Positions 1 through 13,700 of a DNA stretch of 60,000 nt are shown in pieces. Position numbers and translations under genes: made by a program. The stretch covers positions 252,501-312,500 of the forward strand of contig OX442320.1 in assembly GCA_949358305.1 (NCBI GenBank), read 5' to 3'. Within the stretch, counting starts at the first letter, position 1, and each line of letters starts with the position of its first letter. The stretch comes from Strigamia acuminata. Taxonomy: Eukaryota > Arthropoda > Chilopoda > Geophilomorpha > Linotaeniidae. Under the pieces are notes generated by a model. It was not told where the DNA came from, did no database searches, and was given only the letters and a program-made list of their open reading frames with translations.

Positions 1-140
1 CCCAAATCATTGCTTGGATGTTTCTAAAACTTACATTGGAGCCTTCTACTAAGGTTTAAACACTATTTCTGAACATTCAGAGACATTGGTCTTGTGGTGT
101 TTGTGCTAAGTCAACTGTGATGAGATCAAAAGTCTATTCT
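1..140 (+). repeat. Type A monomer (140 bp), representative copy
   Basis: This is the first full type A unit; identical or nearly identical units start at 141, 281, 421 and 561. After the shared core (ending 'aagtcaact') the A linker reads 'gtgatgag' or 'tatgatgag', then 'atcaaaagtctattctccc', and leads into the next core. The following core normally carries T in 'ggatgtttct'. Common single-base variants are 'cccaaatcat' versus 'cccaaatgat' and 'ttgtgctaag' versus 'ttgttctaag'. The consensus A unit contains no CpG. Type A makes up roughly 70-75% of units by eye. Confidence 0.97.
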
Positions 141-570
141 CCCAAATCATTGCTTGGATGTTTCTAAAACTTACATTGGAGCCTTCTACTAAGGTTTAAA
201 CACTATTTCTGAACATTCAGAGACATTGGTCTTGTGGTGTTTGTGCTAAGTCAACTATGATGAGATCAAAAGTCTATTCTCCCAAATGATTGCTTGGATG
301 TTTCTAAAACTTACATTGGAGCCTTCTACTAAGGTTTAAACACTATTTCTGAACATTCAGAGACATTGGTCTTGTGGTGTTTGTGCTAAGTCAACTATGA
401 TGAGATCAAAAGTCTATTCTCCCAAATGATTGCTTGGATGTTTCTAAAACTTACATTGGAGCCTTCTACTAAGGTTTAAACACTATTTCTGAACATTCAG
501 AGACATTGGTCTTGTGGTGTTTGTTCTAAGTCAACTATGATGAGATCAAAAGTCTATTCTCCCAAATCAT

Positions 571-718
571 TGCTTGGATGTTTCTAAAACTTACATTGGA
601 GCCTTCTACTAAGGTTTAAACACTATTTCTGAACATTCAGAGACATTGGTCTTGTGGTGTTTGTGCTAAGTCAACTGCGATGTGAAATGAGCTCAAAATT
701 TTTTTTTTCAAAATTTAT
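571..718 (+). repeat. Type B monomer (147-148 bp), first representative copy
   Basis: The distance between the core starts at 571 and 719 is 148 bp, against 140 bp for type A. The B linker reads 'gcgatgtgaaatgagctc', then 'aaaa', a run of T (10 here, 9 in most copies) and 'caaaatttattgc'. The following core normally carries G in 'ggatgttgct'. With nine T the unit is exactly 147 bp. A subclass has 'gcaatgtgaaataagctc' instead (first at about 965), usually preceded by the linked variants 'attgatcttgtggtctttg'. GAGCTC is present in the main B class and absent from type A. Confidence 0.96.
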
Positions 719-3339
719 TGCTTGGATGTTGCTAAAACTTACATTGGAGCCTTCTACTAAGGTTTAAACACTATTTCTGAACATTCAGAGACATTGGTCT
801 TGTGGTGTTTGTGCTAAGTCAACTGTGATGAGATCAAAAGTCTATTCTCTCAAATCATTGCTTGGATGTTTCTAAAACTTACATTGGAGCCTTCTACTAA
901 GGTTTAAACACTATTTCTGAACATTCAGAGACATTGATCTTGTGGTCTTTGTGCTAAGTCAACTGCAATGTGAAATAAGCTCAAAATTTTTTTTTCAAAA
1001 TTTATTGCTTGGATGTTGCTAAAACTTACATTGAAGGCTTCTACTAAGGTTTAAACACTATTTCTGAACATTCAGAGACATTGGACTTGTGGTGTTTGTG
1101 CTAAGTCAACTATGATGAGATCAAAAGTCTATTCTCCCAAATGATTGCTTGGATGTTTCTAAAACTTACATTGGAGCCTTCTACTAAGGTTTAAACACTA
1201 TTTCTGAACATTCAGAGACATTGGACTTGTGGTGTTTGTGCTAAGTCAACTGTGATGAGATCAAAAGTCTATTCTCCCAAATCATTGCTTGGATGTTTCT
1301 AAAACTTACATTGGAGCCTTCTACTAAGGTTTAAACACTATTTCTGAACATTCAGAGACATTGGTCTTGTGGTGTTTGTGCTAAGTCAACTATGATGAGA
1401 TCAAAAGTCTATTCTCCCAAATCATTGCTTGGATGTTTCTAAAACTTACATTGGAGCCTTCTACTAAGGTTTAAACACTATTTCTGAACATTCAGAGACA
1501 TTGGTCTTGTGGTGTTTGTGCTAAGTCAACTATGATGAGATCAAAAGTCTATTCTCCCAAATCATTGCTTGGATGTTTCTAAAACTTACATTGGAGCCTT
1601 CTACTAAGGTTTAAACACTATTTCTGAACATTCAGAGACATTGGTCTTGTGGTGTTTGTGCTAAGTCAACTGCGATGTGAAATGAGCTCAAAATTTTTTT
1701 TTCAAAATTTATTGCTTGGATGTTGCTAAAACTTACATTGGAGCCTTTTACTAAGGTTTAAACACTATTTCTGAATATTCAGAGACATTGGTCTTGTGGT
1801 GTTTGTGCTAAGTCAACTGTGATGAGATCAAAAGTCTATTCTCCCAAATCATTGCTTGGATGTTTCTAAAACTTACATTGGAGCCTTCTACTAAGGTTTA
1901 AACACTATTTCTGAACATTCAGAGACATTGGTCTTGTGGTGTTTGTGCTAAGTCAACTATGATGAGATCAAAAGTCTATTCTCCCAAATGATTGCTTGGA
2001 TGTTTCTAAAACTTACATTGGAGCCTTCTACTAAGGTTTAAACACTATTTCTGAACATTCAGAGACATTGGTCTTGTGGTGTTTGTTCTAAGTCAACTAT
2101 GATGAGATCAAAAGTCTATTCTCCCAAATCATTGCTTGGATGTTTCTAAAACTTACATTGGAGCCTTCTACTAAGGTTTAAACACTATTTCTGAACATTC
2201 AGAGACATTGGTCTTGTGGTGTTTGTGCTAAGTCAACTGCGATGTGAAATGAGCTCAAAATTTTTTTTTTTAAAATTTATTGCTTGGATGTTGCTAAAAC
2301 TTACATTGGAGCCTTCTACTAAGGTTTAAACACTATTTCTGAACATTCAGAGACATTGGTCTTGTGGTGTTTGTGCTAAGTCAACTGTGATGAGATCAAA
2401 AGTCTATTCTCTCAAATCATTGCTTGGATGTTTCTAAAACTTACATTGGAGCCTTCTACTAAGGTTTAAACACTATTTCTGAACATTCAGAGACATTGAT
2501 CTTGTGGTCTTTGTGCTAAGTCAACTGCAATGTGAAATAAGCTCAAAATTTTTTTTTCAAAATTTATTGCTTGGATGTTGCTAAAACTTACATTGAAGGC
2601 TTCTACTAAGGTTTAAACACTATTTCTGAACATTCAGAGACATTGGACTTGTGGTGTTTGTGCTAAGTCAACTATGATGAGATCAAAAGTCTATTCTCCC
2701 AAATGATTGCTTGGATGTTTCTAAAACTTACATTGGAGCCTTCTACTAAGGTTTAAACACTATTTCTGAACATTCAGAGACATTGGTCTTGTGGTGTTTG
2801 TGCTAAGTTAACTGTGATGAGATCAAAAGTCTATTCTCGCAAATCATTGCTTGGATGTTGCTAAAACTTCCCTTGAAGTCTTCTACTAAGGTTTAAACAC
2901 TATTTCTGAACATTCAGAGACATTGGTCTTGTGGTGTTTGTGCTAAGTCAACTGCGATGTGAAATGAGCTCAAAATTTTTTTTTCAAAATTTATTGCTTG
3001 GATGTTGCTAAAACTTTCATTGGAGCCTTCTACTAAGGTTTAAACACTATTTCTGAACATTCAGAGACATTGGTCTTGTGGTGTTTGTGCTAAGTCAACT
3101 GTGATGAGATCAAAAGTCTATTCTCCCAAATCATTGCTTGGATGTTTCTAAAACTTACATTGGAGCCTTCTACTAAGGTTTAAACACTATTTCTGAACAT
3201 TCAGAGACATTGGTCTTGTGGTGTTTGTGCTAAGTCAACTATGATGAGATCAAAAGTCTATTCTCCCAAATCATTGCTTGGATGTTTCTAAAACTTACAT
3301 TGGAGCCTTCTACTAAGGTTTAAACACTATTTCTGAACA

Positions 3340-6300
3340 TTCAGAGACATTGGTCTTGTGGTGTTTGTGCTAAGTCAACTATGATGAGATCAAAAGTCTA
3401 TTCTCCCAAATCATTGCTTGGATGTTTCTAAAACTTACATTGGAGCCTTCTACTAAGGTTTAAACACTATTTCTGAACATTCAGAGACATTGGTCTTGTG
3501 GTGTTTGTTCTAAGTCAACTATGATGAGATCAAAAGTCTATTCTCCCAAATCATTGCTTGGATGTTTCTAAAACTTACATTGGAGCCTTCTACTAAGGTT
3601 TAAACACTATTTCTGAACATTCAGAGACATTGGTCTTGTGGTGTTTGTGCTAAGTCAACTGCGATGTGAAATGAGCTCAAAATTTTTTTTTCAAAATTTA
3701 TTGCTTGGATGTTGCTAAAACTTACATTGGAGCCTTTTACTAAGGTTTAAACACTATTTCTGAATATTCAGAGACATTGGTCTTGTGGTGTTTGTGCTAA
3801 GTCAACTGTGATGAGATCAAAAGTCTATTCTCCCAAATCATTGCTTGGATGTTTCTAAAACTTACATTGGAGCCTTCTACTAAGGTTTAAACACTATTTC
3901 TGAACATTCAGAGACATTGGTCTTGTGGTGTTTGTGCTAAGTCAACTATGATGAGATCAAAAGTCTATTCTCCCAAATGATTGCTTGGATGTTTCTAAAA
4001 CTTACATTGGAGCCTTCTACTAAGGTTTAAACACTATTTCTGAACATTCAGAGACATTGGTCTTGTGGTGTTTGTGCTAAGTCAACTATGATGAGATCAA
4101 AAGTCTATTCTCCCAAATGATTGCTTGGATGTTTCTAAAACTTACATTGGAGCCTTCTACTAAGGTTTAAACACTATTTCTGAACATTCAGAGACATTGG
4201 TCTTGTGGTGTTTGTTCTAAGTCAACTATGATGAGATCAAAAGTCTATTCTCCCAAATCATTGCTTGGATGTTTCTAAAACTTACATTGGAGCCTTCTAC
4301 TAAGGTTTAAACACTATTTCTGAACATTCAGAGACATTGGTCTTGTGGTGTTTGTGCTAAGTCAACTGCGATGTGAAATGAGCTCAAAATTTTTTTTTTC
4401 AAAATTTATTGCTTGGATGTTGCTAAAACTTACATTGGAGCCTTCTACTAAGGTTTAAACACTATTTCTGAACATTCAGAGACATTGGTCTTGTGGTGTT
4501 TGTGCTAAGTCAACTGTGATGAGATCAAAAGTCTATTCTCTCAAATCATTGCTTGGATGTTTCTAAAACTTACATTGGAGCCTTCTACTAAGGTTTAAAC
4601 ACTATTTCTGAACATTCAGAGACATTGATCTTGTGGTCTTTGTGCTAAGTCAACTGCAATGTGAAATAAGCTCAAAATTTTTTTTTCAAAATTTATTGCT
4701 TGGATGTTGCTAAAACTTACATTGAAGGCTTCTACTAAGGTTTAAACACTATTTCTGAACATTCAGAGACATTGGACTTGTGGTGTTTGTGCTAAGTCAA
4801 CTATGATGAGATCAAAAGTCTATTCTCCCAAATGATTGCTTGGATGTTTCTAAAACTTACATTGGAGCCTTCTACTAAGGTTTAAACACTATTTCTGAAC
4901 ATTCAGAGACATTGGACTTGTGGTGTTTGTGCTAAGTCAACTGTGATGAGATCAAAAGTCTATTCTCCCAAATCATTGCTTGGATGTTTCTAAAACTTAC
5001 ATTGGAGCCTTCTACTAAGGTTTAAACACTATTTCTGAACATTCAGAGACATTGGTCTTGTGGTGTTTGTGCTAAGTCAACTATGATGAGATCAAAAGTC
5101 TATTCTCCCAAATCATTGCTTGGATGTTTCTAAAACTTACATTGGAGCCTTCTACTAAGGTTTAAACACTATTTCTGAACATTCAGAGACATTGGTCTTG
5201 TGGTGTTTGTGCTAAGTCAACTATGATGAGATCAAAAGTCTATTCTCCCAAATCATTGCTTGGATGTTTCTAAAACTTACATTGGAGCCTTCTACTAAGG
5301 TTTAAACACTATTTCTGAACATTCAGAGACATTGGTCTTGTGGTGTTTGTGCTAAGTCAACTGCGATGTGAAATGAGCTCAAAATTTTTTTTTCAAAATT
5401 TATTGCTTGGATGTTGCTAAAACTTACATTGGAGCCTTTTACTAAGGTTTAAACACTATTTCTGAATATTCAGAGACATTGGTCTTGTGGTGTTTGTGCT
5501 AAGTCAACTGTGATGAGATCAAAAGTCTATTCTCCCAAATCATTGCTTGGATGTTTCTAAAACTTACATTGGAGCCTTCTACTAAGGTTTAAACACTATT
5601 TCTGAACATTCAGAGACATTGGTCTTGTGGTGTTTGTGCTAAGTCAACTATGATGAGATCAAAAGTCTATTCTCCCAAATGATTGCTTGGATGTTTCTAA
5701 AACTTACATTGGAGCCTTCTACTAAGGTTTAAACACTATTTCTGAACATTCAGAGACATTGGTCTTGTGGTGTTTGTGCTAAGTCAACTATGATGAGATC
5801 AAAAGTCTATTCTCCCAAATCATTGCTTGGATGTTTCTAAAACTTACATTGGAGCCTTCTACTAAGGTTTAAACACTATTTCTAAACATTCAGAGACATT
5901 GGTCTTGTGGTGTTTGTGCTAAGTCAACTGCGATGTGAAATGAGCTCAAAATTTTTTTTTCAAAATTTATTGCTTGGATGTTGCTAAAACTTACATTGGA
6001 GCCTTCTACTAAGGTTTAAACACTATTTCTGAACATTCAGAGACATTGGTCTCGTGGTGTTTGTGCTAAGTCAACTATGATGAGATCAAAAGTCTATTCT
6101 CCCAAATGATTGCTTGGATGTTTCTAAAACTTACATTGGAGCCTTCTACTAAGGTTTAAACACTATTTCTGAACATTCAGAGACATTGGTCTTGTGGTGT
6201 TTGTGCTAAGTCAACTATGATGAGATCAAAAGTCTATTCTCCCAAATCATTACTTGGATGTTTCTAAAACTTACATTGGAGCCTTCTACTAAGGTTTAAA

Positions 6301-9300
6301 CACTATTTCTGAACATTCAGAGACATTGATCTTGTGGTCTTTGTGCTAAGTCAACTGCAATGTGAAATAAGCTCAAAATTTTTTTTTCAAAATTTATTGC
6401 TTGGATGTTGCTAAAACTTACATTGAAGGCTTCTACTAAGGTTTAAACACTATTTCTGAACATTCAGAGACATTGGACTTGTGGTGTTTGTGCTAAGTCA
6501 ACCGTGATGAGATCAAAAGTCTATTCTCCCAAATCATTGCTTGGATGTTTCTAAAACTTACATTGGAGCCTTCTACTAAGGTTTAAACACTATTTCTGAA
6601 TATTCAGAGACATTGGTCTTGTGGTGTTTGTGCTAAGTCAACTATGATGAGATCAAAAGTCTATTCTCCCAAATGATTGCTTGGATGTTTCTAAAACTTA
6701 CATTGGAGCCTTCTACTAAGGTTTAAACACTATTTCTGAACATTCAGAGACATTGGTCTTGTGGTGTTTGTGCTAAGTTAACTGTGATGAGATCAAAAGT
6801 CTATTCTCGCAAATCATTGCTTGGATGTTGCTAAAACTTCCCTTGAAGTCTTCTACTAAGGTTTAAACACTATTTCTGAACATTCAGAGACATTGGTCTT
6901 GTGGTGTTTGTGCTAAGTCAACTGCGATGTGAAATGAGCTCAAAATTTTTTTTTCAAAATTTATTGCTTGGATGTTGCTAAAACTTTCATTGGAGCCTTC
7001 TACTAAGGTTTAAACACTATTTCTGAACATTCAGAGACATTGGTCTTGTGGTGTTTGTGCTAAGTCAACTGTGATGAGATCAAAAGTCTATTCTCCCAAA
7101 TCATTGCTTGGATGTTTCTAAAACTTACATTGGAGCCTTCTACTAAGGTTTAAACACTATTTCTGAACATTCAGAGACATTGGTCTTGTGGTGTTTGTGC
7201 TAAGTCAACTATGATGAGATCAAAAGTCTATTCTCCCAAATCATTGCTTGGATGTTTCTAAAACTTACATTGGAGCCTTCTACTAAGGTTTAAACACTAT
7301 TTCTGAACATTCAGAGACATTGGTCTTGTGGTGTTTGTGCTAAGTCAACTATGATGAGATCAAAAGTCTATTCTCCCAAATCATTGCTTGGATGTTTCTA
7401 AAACTTACATTGGAGCCTTCTACTAAGGTTTAAACACTATTTCTGAACATTCAGAGACATTGGTCTTGTGGTGTTTGTGCTAAGTCAACTGCGATGTGAA
7501 ATGAGCTCAAAATTTTTTTTTCAAAATTTATTGCTTGGATGTTGCTAAAACTTACATTGGAGCCTTTTACTAAGGTTTAAACACTATTTCTGAATATTCA
7601 GAGACATTGGTCTTGTGGTGTTTGTGCTAAGTCAACTGTGATGAGATCAAAAGTCTATTCTCCCAAATCATTGCTTGGATGTTGCTAAAACTTACATTGA
7701 AGGCTTCTACTAAGGTTTAAACACTATTTCTGAACATTCAGAGACATTGGACTTGTGGTGTTTGTGCTAAGTCAACCGTGATGAGATCAAAAGTCTATTC
7801 TCCCAAATCATTGCTTGGATGTTTCTAAAACTTACATTGGAGCCTTCTACTAAGGTTTAAACACTATTTCTGAATATTCAGAGACATTGGTCTTGTGGTG
7901 TTTGTGCTAAGTCAACTATGATGAGATCAAAAGTCTATTCTCCCAAATGATTGCTTGGATGTTTCTAAAACTTACATTGGAGCCTTCTACTAAGGTTTAA
8001 ACACTATTTCTGAACATTCAGAGACATTGGTCTTGTGGTGTTTGTGCTAAGTTAACTGTGATGAGATCAAAAGTCTATTCTCGCAAATCATTGCTTGGAT
8101 GTTGCTAAAACTTCCCTTGAAGTCTTCTACTAAGGTTTAAACACTATTTCTGAACATTCAGAGACATTGGTCTTGTGGTGTTTGTGCTAAGTCAACTGCG
8201 ATGTGAAATGAGCTCAAAATTTTTTTTTCAAAATTTATTGCTTGGATGTTGCTAAAACTTTCATTGGAGCCTTCTACTAAGGTTTAAACACTATTTCTGA
8301 ACATTCAGAGACATTGGTCTTGTGGTGTTTGTGCTAAGTCAACTGTGATGAGATCAAAAGTCTATTCTCCCAAATCATTGCTTGGATGTTTCTAAAACTT
8401 ACATTGGAGCCTTCTACTAAGGTTTAAACACTATTTCTGAACATTCAGAGACATTGGTCTTGTGGTGTTTGTGCTAAGTCAACTATGATGAGATCAAAAG
8501 TCTATTCTCCCAAATCATTGCTTGGATGTTTCTAAAACTTACATTGGAGCCTTCTACTAAGGTTTAAACACTATTTCTGAACATTCAGAGACATTGGTCT
8601 TGTGGTGTTTGTGCTAAGTCAACTATGATGAGATCAAAAGTCTATTCTCCCAAATCATTGCTTGGATGTTTCTAAAACTTACATTGGAGCCTTCTACTAA
8701 GGTTTAAACACTATTTCTGAACATTCAGAGACATTGGTCTTGTGGTGTTTGTGCTAAGTCAACTGCGATGTGAAATGAGCTCAAAATTTTTTTTTCAAAA
8801 TTTATTGCTTGGATGTTGCTAAAACTTACATTGGAGCCTTTTACTAAGGTTTAAACACTATTTCTGAATATTCAGAGACATTGGTCTTGTGGTGTTTGTG
8901 CTAAGTCAACTGTGATGAGATCAAAAGTCTATTCTCCCAAATCATTGCTTGGATGTTTCTAAAACTTACATTGGAGCCTTCTACTAAGGTTTAAACACTA
9001 TTTCTGAACATTCAGAGACATTGGTCTTGTGGTGTTTGTGCTAAGTCAACTATGATGAGATCAAAAGTCTATTCTCCCAAATCATTGCTTGGATGTTTCT
9101 AAAACTTACATTGGAGCCTTCTACTAAGGTTTAAACACTATTTCTGAACATTCAGAGACATTGGTCTTGTGGTGTTTGTGCTAAGTCAACTGCGATGTGA
9201 AATGAGCTCAAAATTTTTTTTTTCAAAATTTATTGCTTGGATGTTGCTAAAACTTACATTGGAGCCTTCTACTAAGGTTTAAACACTATTTCTGAAAATT

Positions 9301-10300
9301 CAGAGACATTGGTCTTGTGGTGTTTGTGCTAAGTCAACTGTGATGAGATCAAAAGTCTATTCTCTCAAATCATTGCTTGGATGTTTCTAAAACTTACATT
9401 GGAGCCTTCTACTAAGGTTTAAACACTATTTCTGAACATTCAGAGACATTGATCTTGTGGTCTTTGTGCTAAGTCAACTGCAATGTGAAATAAGCTCAAA
9501 ATTTTTTTTTCAAAATTTATTGCTTGGATGTTGCTAAAACTTACATTGAAGGCTTCTACTAAGGTTTAAACACTATTTCTGAACATTCAGAGACATTGGT
9601 CTTGTGGTGTTTGTGCTAAGTCAACTATGATGAGATCAAAAGTCTATTCTCCCAAATCATTGCTTGGATGTTTCTAAAACTTACATTGGAGCCTTCTACT
9701 AAGGTTTAAACACTATTTCTGAACATTCAGAGACATTGGTCTTGTGGTGTTTGTGCTAAGTCAACTATGATGAGATCAAAAGTCTATTCTCCCAAATCAT
9801 TGCTTGGATGTTTCTAAAACTTACATTGGAGCCTTCTACTAAGGTTTAAACACTATTTCTGAACATTCAGAGACATTGGTCTTGTGGTGTTTGTGCTAAG
9901 TCAACTGCGATGTGAAATGAGCTCAAAATTTTTTTTTTCAAAATTTATTGCTTGGATGTTGCTAAAACTTACATTGGAGCCTTCTACTAAGGTTTAAACA
10001 CTATTTCTGAAAATTCAGAGACATTGGTCTTGTGGTGTTTGTGCTAAGTCAACTGTGATGAGATCAAAAGTCTATTCTCTCAAATCATTGCTTGGATGTT
10101 TCTAAAACTTACATTGGAGCCTTCTACTAAGGTTTAAACACTATTTCTGAACATTCAGAGACATTGATCTTGTGGTCTTTGTGCTAAGTCAACTGCAATG
10201 TGAAATAAGCTCAAAATTTTTTTTTCAAAATTTATTGCTTGGATGTTGCTAAAACTTACATTGAAGGCTTCTACTAAGGTTTAAACACTATTTCTGAACA
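3340..10300 (+). repeat. 6,961-bp tandem duplication, left copy (approximate limits)
   Basis: Diagnostic variants recur at a constant offset of 6961 bp. They include 'gccttttac' at 3735 and 10696, 'ggtctcgtgg' at 6051 and 13012, 'gccttttac' at 5437 and 12398, another at 7565 and 14526, and 'tctgaaaattcag' at about 9291 and 16252. Agreement starts near 3.34 kb and stops near 9.75 kb, where this copy holds an extra 715-bp unit. Limits are good to a few hundred bases. Confidence 0.8.
9291..10005 (+). repeat. 715-bp five-monomer unit, copy 1 (3A+2B)
   Basis: The unit is anchored on the rare 'tctgaaaattcag' variant. Its linkers in order are gtgatgag (A), gcaatgtgaaataag (B), tatgatgag (A), tatgatgag (A) and gcgatgtgaaatgag with ten T (B). 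The lengths fit exactly: 3 x 140 + 147 + 148 = 715. The same pair of units is inherited at 29052 and 29767 in the 19.8-kb duplicate. Confidence 0.85.
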
Positions 10301-10719
10301 TTCAGAGACATTGGTCTTGTGGTGTTTGTGCTAAGTCAACTATGATGAGATCAAAAGTCTATTCTCCCAAATCATTGCTTGGATGTTTCTAAAACTTACA
10401 TTGGAGCCTTCTACTAAGGTTTAAACACTATTTCTGAACATTCAGAGACATTGGTCTTGTGGTGTTTGTGCTAAGTCAACTATGATGAGATCAAAAGTCT
10501 ATTCTCCCAAATCATTGCTTGGATGTTTCTAAAACTTACATTGGAGCCTTCTACTAAGGTTTAAACACTATTTCTGAACATTCAGAGACATTGGTCTTGT
10601 GGTGTTTGTGCTAAGTCAACTGCGATGTGAAATGAGCTCAAAATTTTTTTTTCAAAATTTATTGCTTGGATGTTGCTAAAACTTACATTGGAGCCTTTTA
10701 CTAAGGTTTAAACACTATT
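10006..10719 (+). repeat. 715-bp five-monomer unit, copy 2 (714 bp)
   Basis: The linker order matches the unit at 9291. It is one base shorter because the last poly-T run has nine T instead of ten. It carries the same rare 'gaaaattcag' marker at 10006, so the two units are direct tandem duplicates of each other. Confidence 0.83.
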
Positions 10720-13700
10720 TCTGAATATTCAGAGACATTGGTCTTGTGGTGTTTGTGCTAAGTCAACTGTGATGAGATCAAAAGTCTATTCTCCCAAATC
10801 ATTGCTTGGATGTTTCTAAAACTTACATTGGAGCCTTCTACTAAGGTTTAAACACTATTTCTGAACATTCAGAGACATTGGTCTTGTGGTGTTTGTGCTA
10901 AGTCAACTATGATGAGATCAAAAGTCTATTCTCCCAAATGATTGCTTGGATGTTTCTAAAACTTACATTGGAGCCTTCTACTAAGGTTTAAACACTATTT
11001 CTGAACATTCAGAGACATTGGTCTTGTGGTGTTTGTGCTAAGTCAACTATGATGAGATCAAAAGTCTATTCTCCCAAATGATTGCTTGGATGTTTCTAAA
11101 ACTTACATTGGAGCCTTCTACTAAGGTTTAAACACTATTTCTGAACATTCAGAGACATTGGTCTTGTGGTGTTTGTTCTAAGTCAACTATGATGAGATCA
11201 AAAGTCTATTCTCCCAAATCATTGCTTGGATGTTTCTAAAACTTACATTGGAGCCTTCTACTAAGGTTTAAACACTATTTCTGAACATTCAGAGACATTG
11301 GTCTTGTGGTGTTTGTGCTAAGTCAACTGCAATGTGAAATGAGCTCAAAATTTTTTTTTTCAAAATTTATTGCTTGGATGTTGCTAAAACTTACATTGGA
11401 GCCTTCTACTAAGGTTTAAACACTATTTCTGAACATTCAGAGACATTGGTCTTGTGGTGTTTGTGCTAAGTCAACTGTGATGAGATCAAAAGTCTATTCT
11501 CTCAAATCATTGCTTGGATGTTTCTAAAACTTACATTGGAGCCTTCTACTAAGGTTTAAACACTATTTCTGAACATTCAGAGACATTGATCTTGTGGTCT
11601 TTGTGCTAAGTCAACTGCAATGTGAAATAAGCTCAAAATTTTTTTTTCAAAATTTATTGCTTGGATGTTGCTAAAACTTACATTGAAGGCTTCTACTAAG
11701 GTTTAAACACTATTTCTGAACATTCAGAGACATTGGACTTGTGGTGTTTGTGCTAAGTCAACTATGATGAGATCAAAAGTCTATTCTCCCAAATGATTGC
11801 TTGGATGTTTCTAAAACTTACATTGGAGCCTTCTACTAAGGTTTAAACACTATTTCTGAACATTCAGAGACATTGGACTTGTGGTGTTTGTGCTAAGTCA
11901 ACTGTGATGAGATCAAAAGTCTATTCTCCCAAATCATTGCTTGGATGTTTCTAAAACTTACATTGGAGCCTTCTACTAAGGTTTAAACACTATTTCTGAA
12001 CATTCAGAGACATTGGTCTTGTGGTGTTTGTGCTAAGTCAACTATGATGAGATCAAAAGTCTATTCTCCCAAATCATTGCTTGGATGTTTCTAAAACTTA
12101 CATTGGAGCCTTCTACTAAGGTTTAAACACTATTTCTGAACATTCAGAGACATTGGTCTTGTGGTGTTTGTGCTAAGTCAACTATGATGAGATCAAAAGT
12201 CTATTCTCCCAAATCATTGCTTGGATGTTTCTAAAACTTACATTGGAGCCTTCTACTAAGGTTTAAACACTATTTCTGAACATTCAGAGACATTGGTCTT
12301 GTGGTGTTTGTGCTAAGTCAACTGCGATGTGAAATGAGCTCAAAATTTTTTTTTCAAAATTTATTGCTTGGATGTTGCTAAAACTTACATTGGAGCCTTT
12401 TACTAAGGTTTAAACACTATTTCTGAATATTCAGAGACATTGGTCTTGTGGTGTTTGTGCTAAGTCAACTGTGATGAGATCAAAAGTCTATTCTCCCAAA
12501 TCATTGCTTGGATGTTTCTAAAACTTACATTGGAGCCTTCTACTAAGGTTTAAACACTATTTCTGAACATTCAGAGACATTGGTCTTGTGGTGTTTGTGC
12601 TAAGTCAACTATGATGAGATCAAAAGTCTATTCTCCCAAATGATTGCTTGGATGTTTCTAAAACTTACATTGGAGCCTTCTACTAAGGTTTAAACACTAT
12701 TTCTGAACATTCAGAGACATTGGTCTTGTGGTGTTTGTGCTAAGTCAACTATGATGAGATCAAAAGTCTATTCTCCCAAATCATTGCTTGGATGTTTCTA
12801 AAACTTACATTGGAGCCTTCTACTAAGGTTTAAACACTATTTCTAAACATTCAGAGACATTGGTCTTGTGGTGTTTGTGCTAAGTCAACTGCGATGTGAA
12901 ATGAGCTCAAAATTTTTTTTTCAAAATTTATTGCTTGGATGTTGCTAAAACTTACATTGGAGCCTTCTACTAAGGTTTAAACACTATTTCTGAACATTCA
13001 GAGACATTGGTCTCGTGGTGTTTGTGCTAAGTCAACTATGATGAGATCAAAAGTCTATTCTCCCAAATGATTGCTTGGATGTTTCTAAAACTTACATTGG
13101 AGCCTTCTACTAAGGTTTAAACACTATTTCTGAACATTCAGAGACATTGGTCTTGTGGTGTTTGTGCTAAGTCAACTATGATGAGATCAAAAGTCTATTC
13201 TCCCAAATCATTACTTGGATGTTTCTAAAACTTACATTGGAGCCTTCTACTAAGGTTTAAACACTATTTCTGAACATTCAGAGACATTGATCTTGTGGTC
13301 TTTGTGCTAAGTCAACTGCAATGTGAAATAAGCTCAAATTTTTTTTTTCAAAATTTATTGCTTGGATGTTGCTAAAACTTACATTGAAGGCTTCTACTAA
13401 GGTTTAAACACTATTTCTGAACATTCAGAGACATTGGACTTGTGGTGTTTGTGCTAAGTCAACCGTGATGAGATCAAAAGTCTATTCTCCCAAATCATTG
13501 CTTGGATGTTTCTAAAACTTACATTGGAGCCTTCTACTAAGGTTTAAACACTATTTCTGAATATTCAGAGACATTGGTCTTGTGGTGTTTGTGCTAAGTC
13601 AACTATGATGAGATCAAAAGTCTATTCTCCCAAATGATTGCTTGGATGTTTCTAAAACTTACATTGGAGCCTTCTACTAAGGTTTAAACACTATTTCTGA

